Source: Plantago ovata (taxonomy: Eukaryota; Streptophyta; Magnoliopsida; Lamiales; Plantaginaceae). From it: a stretch of 64,000 nucleotides of DNA. Both the position numbers and the translations under genes were made by a program. The DNA is taken from the NCBI GenBank assembly GCA_028274465.1, contig CM051456.1, positions 77,672,753-77,736,752 on the forward strand. The letters run 5' to 3'. Shown piece by piece: positions 32,361-42,817 of this stretch (position 1 is the first letter of the stretch; each line of letters starts with the position of its first letter). The notes beneath the pieces are model-generated. The model was not told the DNA's origin. It saw nothing but the letters and a program-made list of their open reading frames with translations, and ran no database searches.

Positions 32361-34003
32361 TGTTGGTCCCTTTAAACAACAAGAAAAGACTAGAGGGGGG
32401 GGGGGTGAATTGTCTTTTCAAACTTTCGTCGTTTAAAACTTTCTCAGCAAGTACTTATTACTTTTCAGTAATGAGTTTGCTGATACTTAACTTTCTCAGC
32501 AAGCGTAAGTTACTTTACAGTAGCTTGGTCTGCTGATACTTAAAATCAGAAAGTGGAAGTCTTTGATACAATAAGTGCTCTTTCAACAAGTAAAGGGTTT
32601 CAGCAAGTGAAGTGAGTGACTGTGTACAAACAGATATAATTTTCTGAAAGCTAAATGCAGTAAGTAAATCACACAAACACTTTTATAGTGGTATCTGAGA
32701 GTGGCGTAATCTCTCAACTAATCCACTTCGTCCTTTCTAGGACTGAATCCACTAAGATATGATTGAGGTTCCTTACAATCTCCTATCTAAAGCGATTCAA
32801 CAGAAACCAAAGCACACTTGCTTTGTCTCCAACCTAAACTAGAGAACTCAACCTTGTTCTCCACCAAACTTGGTACTTTTAATCAGCAAAACTATGCTCG
32901 ATTAAGTTCCCCCTGAATATCACGCCTGAAAGGGTGTATTTTCAGTTAGAGAGTTTTGGGGTGAGATGACTTAATTATAACTTATTCAGTTACAACAAGT
33001 AATCTAAGAAACACAACTTGGAATACTTTGCAGTAAACAAGTTTGATTGTTTCTGGTGTCAAGACTTGTTCTTGTTTGAAAGAAAGAACACTTAACTAAT
33101 TTCTTAGCCGAGTTTGTTCTACTTCTTCACAAGTAGCGTTTTCAAGCTTTAAGTCTTGGAACGGATCAATGGCAGTAAGAGTGTTTGAAGGTTTGTGAGT
33201 TTTTAAGCATAAGTGAGAGTTTGATCACGTTGTTGACACACTTCAACTCTTTGCCGGATGACCTCTATTTATAGTGCAAGTAAGGAGCCGTTTGAATTTC
33301 AAATCCTAAGGCTTTTGATCCTTAACATGTCACTATCTTGCTTTTGTACTTTCAGCAGCGACTTTGTTTGTCTTCTAGTCTTCATGTCCTTCGCGTGCAT
33401 GCTTTGCATTAAATGCACATTTGAATAGAATTCAAACAGTAACATTGCAGCGCAAATTCACGTACATTCAGCAAGAGGTCACATATGTTTATCAGCAAGT
33501 GGTTAGTCTCAGTTTCAGCAAGCACAACCTACTCTATCTTTCAGATTTTCACTTATGCAATGCTGTTGCTGAATTTTCCACTTTCTGAGCAACACGTGCC
33601 TTACCAGTCTTCAGCAATCTTCAAGTCTTCAAGTCTACGATTTCTTCAAGTCTTCAGATCTTCAAAAGTCTTCAAGATTCTGAGCGGTTTCTTATTTGCT
33701 TCAATAATTTGTTTGTAATAAACAAAATATATCTTCAGCAAATGCTTCAATAGGTTATTTTCTTTTCAGAAAATAAGATACATTAAAGCTAAGCATCAAT
33801 AAGATATTTTCTTTTCAGAAAATAAAATACATCATACGCAAAAGAAATAACTTATCTAACACCTAACTAAGTCATCAGCAAACGTTCCTCTTTTACAATG
33901 TCCGTAAAATTCTAAATTCCTATGGACCTTAAGAGTACTAGTTACTGGACTTTCTTTAATTTAGCATGGTTAATTGCTCATCAAAATTACAAGTTTCCTA
34001 ACA
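32361..34003 (-). repeat. 5' LTR of S2
   Basis: 1,643 bp with TGTTAG and CCAACA termini on the minus strand. TATA box CTATAAATAG at 33265-33274. Dense TTGCTGA/TCAGCAA words. A G-rich run of 10-11 G lies just inside the 3' end (32396-32406) and differs in length from the other LTR. Confidence 0.94.
33265..33274 (-). promoter_or_regulatory. LTR TATA box (S2 5' LTR)
   Basis: CTATAAATAG on the minus strand. It should direct transcription of the S2 genomic RNA, starting around 33235. S2 itself is inserted 30-40 bp downstream of the equivalent TATA box in the S1 LTR. Confidence 0.75.
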
Positions 34004-34832
34004 AAGTGTGTCAACAACGTGATCAAAATCTCACTTGTTCTTAAACTCACATACCTTCAAACTTTCTATACTGCCATTGATCCGTTCCAAGACTTAAAGC
34101 TTGAAAAAGCTACTTGTGAAGAAGTAGAACAAACTCGGCTACGAAATTAGTTAAGTGTTCTTTCTTTCGAACGAGAACAAGTCTTGACACCAGAAACAAT
34201 CAAACTTGTCTACTGCAAAGTATTCAAAGTTGTGTTTCTTAGATTACTTGTTGTAACTGAATAAGTTATAATTAAGTTATCTCACCCCAAAACTCTCTAA
34301 CTGAAAATACACCCTTTCAGGCGTGATATTCAGGGGGAACTTAATCGAGCATAGTTTTGCTGATTAAAAGTACCAAGTTTGGTGGAGAACAAGGTTACGT
34401 TCTCTAGATTAGGTTGGAGACGAAGCAAGTGCGCTTTGGTTTCTGTTTGAATCGCTCTAGATAAGAGATTGTAAGGAACCTCAATCATATCTTAGTGGAT
34501 TCAGTCCTAGAAAGGACAAAGTGGATTAGTTGAGAGATTACGCCACTCTCAGATACCACTATAAAAGTGTTTGTGTGATTTACTTATTGTACTTAGTTTT
34601 CAACAAATCATATCTGTCTGTACACAGTCACTCACATCACTTGCTGAAACCTTTACTTACTGAAAGAGCACTTATTGTATCAAAGACTTCCGCTCTCTGA
34701 TTTTAAGTATCAGCAAACCTAGCTACTGAAAAGTAACTTACGCTTGCTGAGAAAGTTAAGTATCAGCAAACTCATTACTGAAAAGTAATAAGCACTTGTT
34801 GAGAAAGTTTTAAACGACGAAAGTTTGAAAAG
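34004..34832 (+). repeat. 3' LTR of S1, second part
   Basis: Resumes with AAGTG (the target duplication) and GTCAACAACGTGATC, then follows the S2 LTR in reverse complement. It stops at GTTTGAAAAG, about 60 bp short of the expected TGTTGGTCC end. Beyond it lies S3 ORF-X, so the S1 terminus was lost by recombination. Confidence 0.9.
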
Positions 34833-35173
34833 AATTCCATAGCATCTAACATACTCACTTTCTTAGGGCGAGCAGTTATGAAGAAAAGAAGGCCTTGTTG
34901 ATTTATCAAGTTTTGCGCCTCTTCATTTTCTTCATCTAATTCTTATTCATAGAAGTATCTTATATACTTCTCCTTGGAAAATCCGCCCCATTGCATCATC
35001 TGTTCACACTTTGCAGTGTCAAGATATGCTGGCGGCATGGGTCTCTCCGTTATTCGGTCGTTTTTCAACACAATTTTCACTGTGTTGGTTGCCGGAGTTT
35101 CAACCGGAGTAGTGCTTTTCCCAGCACTATCAGCTTTCGATGATTTTGAGGTCTTGGAGGACTTTAGAGCCAT
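34833..35173 (-). pseudogene. ORF-X N-terminal fragment of S3
   Basis: Start ATG at 35173 (MALKSSKTSKSSKADS), about 70-80 percent similar by eye to the S2 start, with the shared PMPPAYLDTAKC and MQWGGFSKEKYIRYFYE. A stop follows at 34943, where S2 continues, and the homology goes on to about 34833, where the sequence abuts the S1 LTR. The rest of ORF-X, the PPT and the 3' LTR of S3 are missing. This shows that ORF-X is present in a second, older copy and is not an accident of S2. Confidence 0.8.
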
Positions 35174-36144
35174 TTCTTATATAGCAAGAAAATGTACGAA
35201 AAAGATTAACTTGCTTTTTGACCGGAGGTACAGTGAATTCAGGGCACAGGTTATAAAAATTTGCAGAGAAAGGAAATGTGAGTTAAAGAATTTTGTCTTT
35301 CTCTAACTCTTTGTTTATATAGTATCTCTGTTGTGCAAGAAGCTCAAACGGTTTTGAGTTCTCAACAAGGGTAAAACAGAGATTCAACTGCGTTAGTGGA
35401 GCCTTTGCATTAAATGCGTAATGGTCCACTAACAAAAACCATGAGAGCACACTTTCTCTTTGTGATATTAACCGTTAGATCAAAAACTACTTTAAATCAA
35501 TGGCCACGATTGTATTTCATGTCATGATTAACAGCGAGTTTATCTGTGCCACGATTAACGTCACAAATTGATTTTACCTTGATTCACGGGATTTGATCCT
35601 TTTTACCCTAGCGCTAATTGCTTGCTGAAGTAAATAAGAATCTTCTCAGCGAATTTGGACAAATTGACTTTGGCGCTTACCTTTTTAGGTAACAAGCCTT
35701 GTATTTGCTGAAAGTTCCCCCTTAATCAAATATCTCATACTTCTTTAAGTTAAAAGACATTTCTGAGTTCCCATCTCAGTGAATTCTTTTTATATTGAGA
35801 TATCCTTTGGTAAAATCCGAAAAGTGTTCTTGCTCTTTGCTGAGTTCCCGTCTCAGGTTTTTCCTTTGATACTTGAATACTTGTTTCCGTATCTTTGATT
35901 GTCTGAATGCCCGTTTCAGCAATCCTTAAAGTTTTTCTCTTACTGAGTGCCCGTCTCAGCAAGTGATCAAGTTTCCTAACAAATACCCGTTTTGAAGGAA
36001 TTACTTGTTGAACGCCTGTTTCAGCAATCATGTAGTGAACTATCATTTCTTTTTAGAGGAAATCAGTGGAAGGAGATTTATACATGTAAGCATACTTTGA
36101 CTTGATGAATGCCTGTTTCAGCAATCTGCCAATTGTATCCCTTA
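35174..36144 (-). other. pol to ORF-X spacer of S3 with hairpin array and TATA
   Basis: Non-coding. Internal TATA ACTATATAAAC at 35313-35323. Hairpins with loops of the TNCCYGT type, or one base off, near 35763, 35840, 35898, 35940, 36007 and 36113; arms again mostly complementary. Aligns with 21101-22009 of S2 with more divergence. Confidence 0.75.
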
Positions 36145-39100
36145 CTATTGAGGTAGTTCAATCAATCCAAGGTTATACCTTAGCATTGTGAATCTATTAT
36201 CTGGTAGGGGCTTGGTAAAGATGTCAGCAAGTTGATCATCGGTACCTACTTTCACAACCTCAATGTCTCCTTTTTCCACATGATCTCTAATGAAATGATG
36301 TCTAATATCAATGTGCTTTGTCCTTGAGTGGAGCTTAGGATTTTGCGTGATAGCAATATCACTTGTATTATCGCAAAAGATTGGTGTTTTCTTTGCAGAA
36401 ATACCATAATCTCTTAATTGTTGCTAAATCCATAGGATTTGAGCTGTGCAACAACCAGCCGCAGTGTACTCAGATTCAGTGGAAGAATTGGCAACACAGG
36501 TTTGCTTCTTGCTGAACCATGATATTAATCTAGTACCTGGAAACTGACAAGTTCCAGAAGTACTTTTTCTATCAAGAGTTGATCCTCCATGATCAGCATC
36601 AGAATAACCAACCAATTCTAGTCCAGAATCTTTAGGATACCTTAATCCAACATTAACTATACCGTTGACATATTTCAGTATCTTAAGTGCCTTTTTGTAG
36701 TGTGATTCTCTTGGATCAGATTGGAATCTTGCACATACACAAACAACATATTGAATGTCAGGTCTACTTGCTGTTAAATACAACAAGGAACCAATGAGCT
36801 TCCTATACTTGTGTTCTTCAACACATGTATCTTCTTTAGTATAGCCCAATTTGGTACCAACACTCATAGGGATATTTTCAGTTTTTTCTTCCTCATTGAT
36901 CCTAAACTTTATGAGCATTTTGTTCGCATACTTTGCTTGATTAATGAATATTCCATCTTTGAGTTGCTTGACTTGCAATCCTAGGAAATAGTTCAATTTA
37001 CCCATCATACTCATTTCAAACTTGTTTATCATGAGTTTGGCAAAATCATCACAAAGTTGCTTGTCCTTAGATCCAAATATTATGTCATCCACATAAATTT
37101 GAACTAAGAGTATTTTACCATTATGGTTTATGGTAAATAAAGTTTTGTCAACTTCACCTTTCTTGAAACCATTATCCAGCAAGAACTTAGCTAAGGTATC
37201 ATACTAAGCTGTTGGTGCTTGCTTTAGACCATATACAGCTTTCTGAAGCTTATATACCATCTTGGTTTCTGAGGGAAGTTCAAAGCCAGGGGTTGTTCCA
37301 AATAGACTTCTTCAGCAAGTTCACCATTTAAGAATGCACTTTTAACATCCATTTGATAAATAATGAAGTCATTGTGAGCAGCAAAGGCCAAGAAAAGTAT
37401 AATTGCATCCAATCTTGCAACTGGTGCATAAGACTCATCATAGTCCAATCCTTTAGTCTGACAGTAACCTAGAGCAACTAAACGTGCTTTGTTCCTTGTT
37501 ACTTCACCAGACTCACTCAGCTTGTTTCTGAACACCCACTTTGTACCAATTGCTTTCTTGCCTTCAACAAGGGGTACAAGTTTCCAGACTTTGTTCCTTT
37601 CAAATTGATCCAGTTCTTCTTGCATTGCCTTGATCCATTCAGAATGCTTTAAAGCTTCTTCTATGGTTTTGGGTTCAATTTCTGAAACAAATCAAGAGAA
37701 CAAAGCTTCTACTTCTACGACATTCGCTTCTTCAGCAAGTCCATGACTAGCAGATACATTGGATCTAGTCACTTGGCGTTTGTCAATATCACCAATCATA
37801 TTCATAGAGGGATGATCTCTAATCCATTTATTAACAGGTTTTCTGCTCTTTGGATCTGGATAAGTTTGCTCATCAGCATGTGACTCTTCAGTATGTACTT
37901 GCTCAGTACTACTGGTATTTTGTTGTGTCTCTGCTGAGATTGGTTCATCAGCAACTTCTTGTTCAGCATTGCTAGATTGTGGTAACTCATCAGCAGGCGC
38001 ATGAAGTTGCATAGTTTCAGCAACATCCGGAGCAACTGCGTCTTTTGCTGGAAATTCTTTGTCATGAACTATATTTATCTTGTCATGACTCGGGGGAGGG
38101 GAGTCATTGTCAGAATCATCATTTAGTTCAATTGACTTGACTTGCCTAGCATCAGATTCAGTTTTTTGCTCGTGTATGAGTAGCTTCTTCATACAATCTG
38201 ATATTTCTTCTTCAGCAGGCACTCCTTGTGACTTTTCGTAGAATACAACATGCACTGATTCTTCGATCTTTTGTGCCTTTTTGTTGTAAACTCTATAAGC
38301 TTTACTATGCAAGTAGTAACCAAGAAATATCGCTTCATCTGCCTTTGGTTGAAATGTTCTTAGGTATTCTCTACCATTGTTAAGAACAAAACACTTACAA
38401 CCAAATACTCTTAGATGGGTGATGTTAGGAGGTCTTCCAACAAATAACTCATAAGGAGTTTTGTTGTATTCCTTAGTAATCAGACATCTGTTTTGAGTAT
38501 AACAGAAGGTATTGATCGCTTCAACCCAGTAAGCTTCACTTATTTCAGTGTCAGCAAGCATTGTTCTTGCAGCTTCTTTTAGGGTGCGATTCTTCCTTTC
38601 AGCAACACCGTTTTGTTGCGGTGTCCTTACTGAGGATAACTGATGTTGTATGCCTTTTGAAGTGCAATACTCAGTTATGTACTGGTTCACAAACTCAGTA
38701 CCCTGGTCTGTTCTTATGACTTTTACCTTGTCATTTTTCATGACTTCAAGCTTATTCAGCAAGTTAGGTATTTCAGTCCTTGTTTCAGACTTGTGCTTGA
38801 TAAATACTACCCAAGTGAAATTTGAATAGTAATCTACCACCACCAGACCATACTTCTTACCAGCATAGCTCGTTGAAGAAGGTTCAAACAAGTCCATGTG
38901 CAAGAGTTGTAAAAGTTTTGTAGTTGACGGTACTGCCTTGTTCTTAAAAGAAGATTTGGTTTGCTTTCCTTGCTGACATGCATTGCAAATACCATCCTTC
39001 TTGAAAGTAACCTTAGGTAATCCAACTACAAGTGCCTTTTTAGACAGCTTATTCAGCGTCTTGAAGTTTAGGTGACTTGTTCGTTTATTCCATAACCATG

Positions 39101-39536
39101 CTTTTCAGCAAGGCAATCGTGATCTGAGACAAGGCATTTTTCAACGATTGCTGAAGACCAATCTACAGTGTACAAACCTCCTGATCTTCTAGCAACCATA
39201 ATAACCTTCTTTGTCTCAAAGTCTATAAGTTTACATCATCACTTTTGATTTTGATGAAGTATCCTTTATCAGCGAATCGACTCATGCTGAAAAGGTTAAC
39301 TTAAGATTGTTTACATAAAGAACTCCCGAAATGGTAATGCATCCTAACTTCACGTCACCATAACCTTTTGTAGAACCAAAGCCTCCACCAGCAAACCTTA
39401 TTGTTGGACCTTTAGACCACCGTCTATAGTTTATAAGTTTATTCTTGTTGCCCGTCATGTGCTTTCCACAACCACTGTCAAAGTGCCAGATTGCATTGTT
39501 TGTCTCCATGGCTGAAGTCTGCACAATCAAGAGCAA
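36145..39536 (-). pseudogene. pol of S3 (protease, integrase, RT, RNase H), broken
   Basis: An older copy of the copia pol region. Protease start 39536-39282 with DSGCGKHMTG. Integrase 38903-37692 is open over about 400 codons, with HMDLFEPSS, VIRTDQGTEF and NGVAERKNRT, continuing into the hinge. RT 37625-37224 has [14 protein letters not shown], and 37182-36424 has YVDDIIFGS and runs into RNase H with YSDADHGG and TESEY. RNase H continues to the stop TAG at 36145-36147. Breaks: frame loss near 39300, a stop at about 37690 in the FVSEIEP region, frame changes near 37220, and a stop at 36424. Integrase appears intact over its catalytic core. It follows the same domain order as S2. Confidence 0.87.
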
Positions 39537-39541
39537 ACAAG

Positions 39542-39963
39542 TTAATTATCCATTATTGGATGTCCATTAACATGTTCAAGAATGCGTCCAGTGGAAACCC
39601 AAGTCTGAAGTTTTTCAACTTTGACTTGTTTTCTACTTGTTGAGGAACTAGGAGGTTTTGAGCAGAAAGACTTTTGATTTGTGCTGATCAAATCCACTTT
39701 CTGATGTGGTGTCTTGCTCGGTTGACCTTTTTGTTGAACATACTTTTCATTAAGTTCTTTTCTGGCAAGGTTCCTTCTAGTCCTAGCGTTTTGAGTTTTG
39801 TTAGAATTCTTAGGCTTGGTTTTAGTCATCTCTTTGAAGTATCTTTGCTGACTTTGCTTATACTCATGAAAAAGTTGACTTTGCTTGGTTTTGAAACCGA
39901 GTCCACTTTTTAGAGAATGCTAAGCTTTTGTCTCAGCAACCTTACTTGATTCAGGTTTGTCAG
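39542..39963 (-). pseudogene. Gag C-terminal fragment of S3
   Basis: The basic tail of Gag (ARTRRNLARKEL, KQVKVEKLQTW), ending in the same stop and the same offset to pol as S2. A stop lies in frame near 39920. It is cut at 39963 by an Athila-like LTR; by alignment to S2, this point corresponds to about 30249. Confidence 0.85.
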
Positions 39964-41178
39964 TGATGAAACGAGATTGTCAGACTCAATTAATCAAATA
40001 AATTTGTTTTTTAGCCAAAGACAATTCACAACTACAACGAAAACCAAAGCACGTAGTGTAGAAGTAAAATAACATCGAGTGTCGATCTCTAAGGACTATA
40101 ACTAGCTTTATCTAATTTAACTTAAACTATAAACTCAACAAACGACTTAGCACAAATTTTCTTATCAATAATAATGGAAGTTAGCGATAGTATGATCATT
40201 CAAAGCATCAGATTAATAATCATGCATGATGTACTTGAACGTTTGCATAGAAATCTAAGATCATGAATTGTCCAATGTGTTCCGTTCAATTCAACACTAC
40301 GAAGATAGAGGGATTAGATAGATCAAAGAAATAAAGCAATAAGTCAAGTCTAAATCGTGTTACAGCCACTCATGCATAATCAAGAACCCTAGCTAAGAAA
40401 TCACATACTATCACCAACGATAGATTTAGCTACTCATAGATAAATTGCAAACAACAAGAATCAAAACAAGATTGAATGAAAACATGTTTAAAGAAATAAA
40501 TAAAAGTAGAAAAATCGTGACATACAATGTTACCAACGAAGGTTGTTAATCTCCGAAGAATTGCTAACTCACAAGGAAGAATTGATAAACAACGAGGTCC
40601 AATTGATATGCTTAATCCTCCAAATTTATAAGAAAAAGAGTCTCCTATGCTAAGAATTTCCAGAACAGGCTCTGGAGAATTTGTCTCTCAAAACAATGTG
40701 AAAAGGTATGAAAAACGTAGAGAATGGGCAAACATATATATAGAAGTCGGAAACTGGGGGGCGAATCGCCTGGGGTCCCAGGCGAACCGCCTGGCACCGG
40801 ACGAACTGCCTGGCGTGCCGGGTGAACCGCCTGGGAGCTCCAGGTCGGTGGGGATGCGTTTTTGGTCTTCTTTTCCTTTTCAGACTCGGATTTTGCCTTC
40901 TAGTGACCTATAAGCCTTTAAACTCGTCCCCTAGGCCTCAAATCTCATCCGGAACCTTCTAGATACACCACGAATGTCCTCGAAACACCAAAACTTCGCC
41001 CTCTTCATCAATATTGCCCATAAACATACGTTTTTTACCTAAAACCTGAAAAATGCAATGAAAAGGTAAACGTGATACTATTCTAATAAAATGCACTAAA
41101 ATATAAGCTAAATTAACCTAGAGGATAGCTAAATTGGTGAAAAAGACTCGAATGAAAGTGTAAAATACACGTTCATCA
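39964..41178 (-). repeat. Athila-like LTR, minus orientation
   Basis: 1,215 bp with TGATGA...TCATCA ends. GC cluster at about 40758-40850 with CCAGGCGAACCGCCTGG (40778-40794), a different arm sequence from most type A LTRs. TATA (TATATATA) lies near 40735. Inserted in S3 gag. Confidence 0.85.
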
Positions 41179-41224
41179 AACTCCCCAAACTGAATCTTTG
41201 CTTGTCCTCAAGCAACTAGCTAGA
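41179..41224 (-). other. Remnant of minus-strand Athila-like internal region
   Basis: The PPT and about 35 bp upstream of it (reverse of the GCTTGAGGACAAGC...GGTTTGGGGAGTT context), cut off at 41225 by the A3 LTR. It shows the LTR at 39964 was the 3' LTR of a longer element, not an independent solo insertion. Confidence 0.75.
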
Positions 41225-42543
41225 TGATGAACGTGTATTTTACACTTTCATTTGAGTCTTTTTCACCTATTTTAGCTATCCTCTATGTTAATTTAGCTAT
41301 ATTTTAGTGCATTTTATTAGAATAGTGTCACGTTTCCCTTTAGTTTTTATTTTACAGGTTTTGGTTGAAAAACGAGGATTTCAGGGCAATTATATTGATG
41401 TTGACAAGGAATTGGTGTTCCAGAAGCCTATTTGGAGTATCTGAAGGTTTCCGGATAGGATTTGGAGTCTAGGGGTCGAATCTGGAGGTTAGAAGGCCAC
41501 TAGAAGTCAGAAACCGAGTCCGAAAAGGGGAAGAAATCCAAAAACGCGGAATTCCAGGAAATTTACTCCCGGGCGAATCGCCCGGGACGTGGGGCGAATC
41601 GCCCCACACCGGGCGAATCTCCCCACACCGGGCGAATCTCCCGGTGTGTGGGGCCCTTCGCCCCACACAAATTCGAAGCTTATATATAGTTGCTCAGTTT
41701 TTCTCTGAAATTCATACTTTTCCAGACCTATTCTCTCACCTTTCTCTGTAGTTTTAGGTAGGAACTTCCCAGAGCCTGTTCTGGGGGTTCGTAGCTTAGG
41801 AGACACTTTTTCATAGCAGTTTGGAGCTTGTAAGATCGTGATTCTTCGGAGACTGACAACCTTCGGTAACATTGTATCTTACAGTTTATTATACTTATTT
41901 TTATATATCTTTCAACATGTTTTCTTCTATGATTTCTGTTGATTGCATGACAACTATGAGTGGCTAAACTTATCGTTGGTGGTAGTATATGAATTCTTAG
42001 CGAAGGGTTGATAATCATGCTAATGGCTATATCGCGCATTATACTCCGTGTTATTGCTTTATTTCGTTGATCAGGCTCAGCCTTTATTTTCGTATGTTGA
42101 TTAATTATTATGCACAAATGGACCCTCGTCGACCTATGCATATCTATATCTTCGTAGTGTTGAATAATTACGGAACACAGTTGGACAATAGTGTTGACCT
42201 ATCAGTACTTATCTTCGTAGTGTTTAATAATTACAACAGGACAATTGATTGATCAAAAATCTCCATGCAAGACCGAGGAATTTACGCATGATTATTAACC
42301 CGTTATGCTTTGAAGGACCATACTATCACCAATTTCCATTATCTGTTAGAAAAACCTTTGCTATATCGTCTGCTATTTTTATATTCTAAATTAGATTTGA
42401 TAAAGCTAGTTATAGTCCTTAGAGAACGACACTCGAGGTCATTCTACTGCTACACTACGGTTTTCGTTGTAGTCGTGAATTGCCTTTGGCTAAATAACAA
42501 ATTTATTTGCTTGAATCGGGACCCGACAAATCTCGGTTCATCA
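41225..42543 (+). repeat. 5' LTR of A3 (type A)
   Basis: 1,319 bp, TGATGA...TCATCA. GC cluster 41568-41668 with the perfect 19-bp palindrome CCCGGGCGAATCGCCCGGG (41568-41586), then TATATATAGTTGCTCAG. Followed by the primer site. It does not match the LTR at the other end of the element (45656). Confidence 0.88.
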
Positions 42544-42546
42544 AAT

Positions 42547-42564
42547 TGGCGCCGCTGCCGGGGA
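42547..42564 (+). promoter_or_regulatory. Primer binding site of A3 (tRNA-Asp)
   Basis: TGGCGCCGCTGCCGGGGA, one mismatch to the complement of the plant tRNA-Asp 3' end, three bases after the LTR. tRNA-Asp priming is typical of the Athila lineage. Confidence 0.85.
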
Positions 42565-42817
42565 CTATACTCCTTTTTTCTGTTTAATTTGTTTATATTT
42601 TCAGCATTCAACCCCCAGAACAGCTCTTGGATTGTCTCTCAGAAATTTCACTTTCTTACCCTATTTTTTTCCTCCTATCTTCTTCAGTAAATTCATCTAA
42701 TTTGATCTTGGTTACCTTGCGTGTTTGTGCTCTCGAAATTTTTTGTTATATTGTGCTTGATTACGCTAATAGAACTAATTTTTAGTTTTGAGTTACTCTT
42801 ACTACAGACGTACAAGT

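Larger units (their letters stand above)
13881..34003 (-). mobile_element. S2: complete Sirevirus-like Ty1/copia retrotransposon
   Basis: Reading on the minus strand: 5' LTR, tRNA-iMet primer site, gag, protease, integrase, RT, RNase H, non-coding hairpin region, ORF-X, PPT, 3' LTR. Both LTRs are 1,643 bp with TGTTAG...CCAACA ends. It lies in the S1 LTR with a perfect 5-bp target duplication AAGTG (13876-13880 and 34004-34008). RNase H motifs (VCVCARFQ, DRKSTSGTCQFLG), the coiled-coil Gag, the long LTR and the extra 3' ORF point to the SIRE/Maximus (Sirevirus) lineage. The apparent length of 20.1 kb is inflated by about 4.4 kb through duplicated flanks at the gap 25141-25240. Confidence 0.92.
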
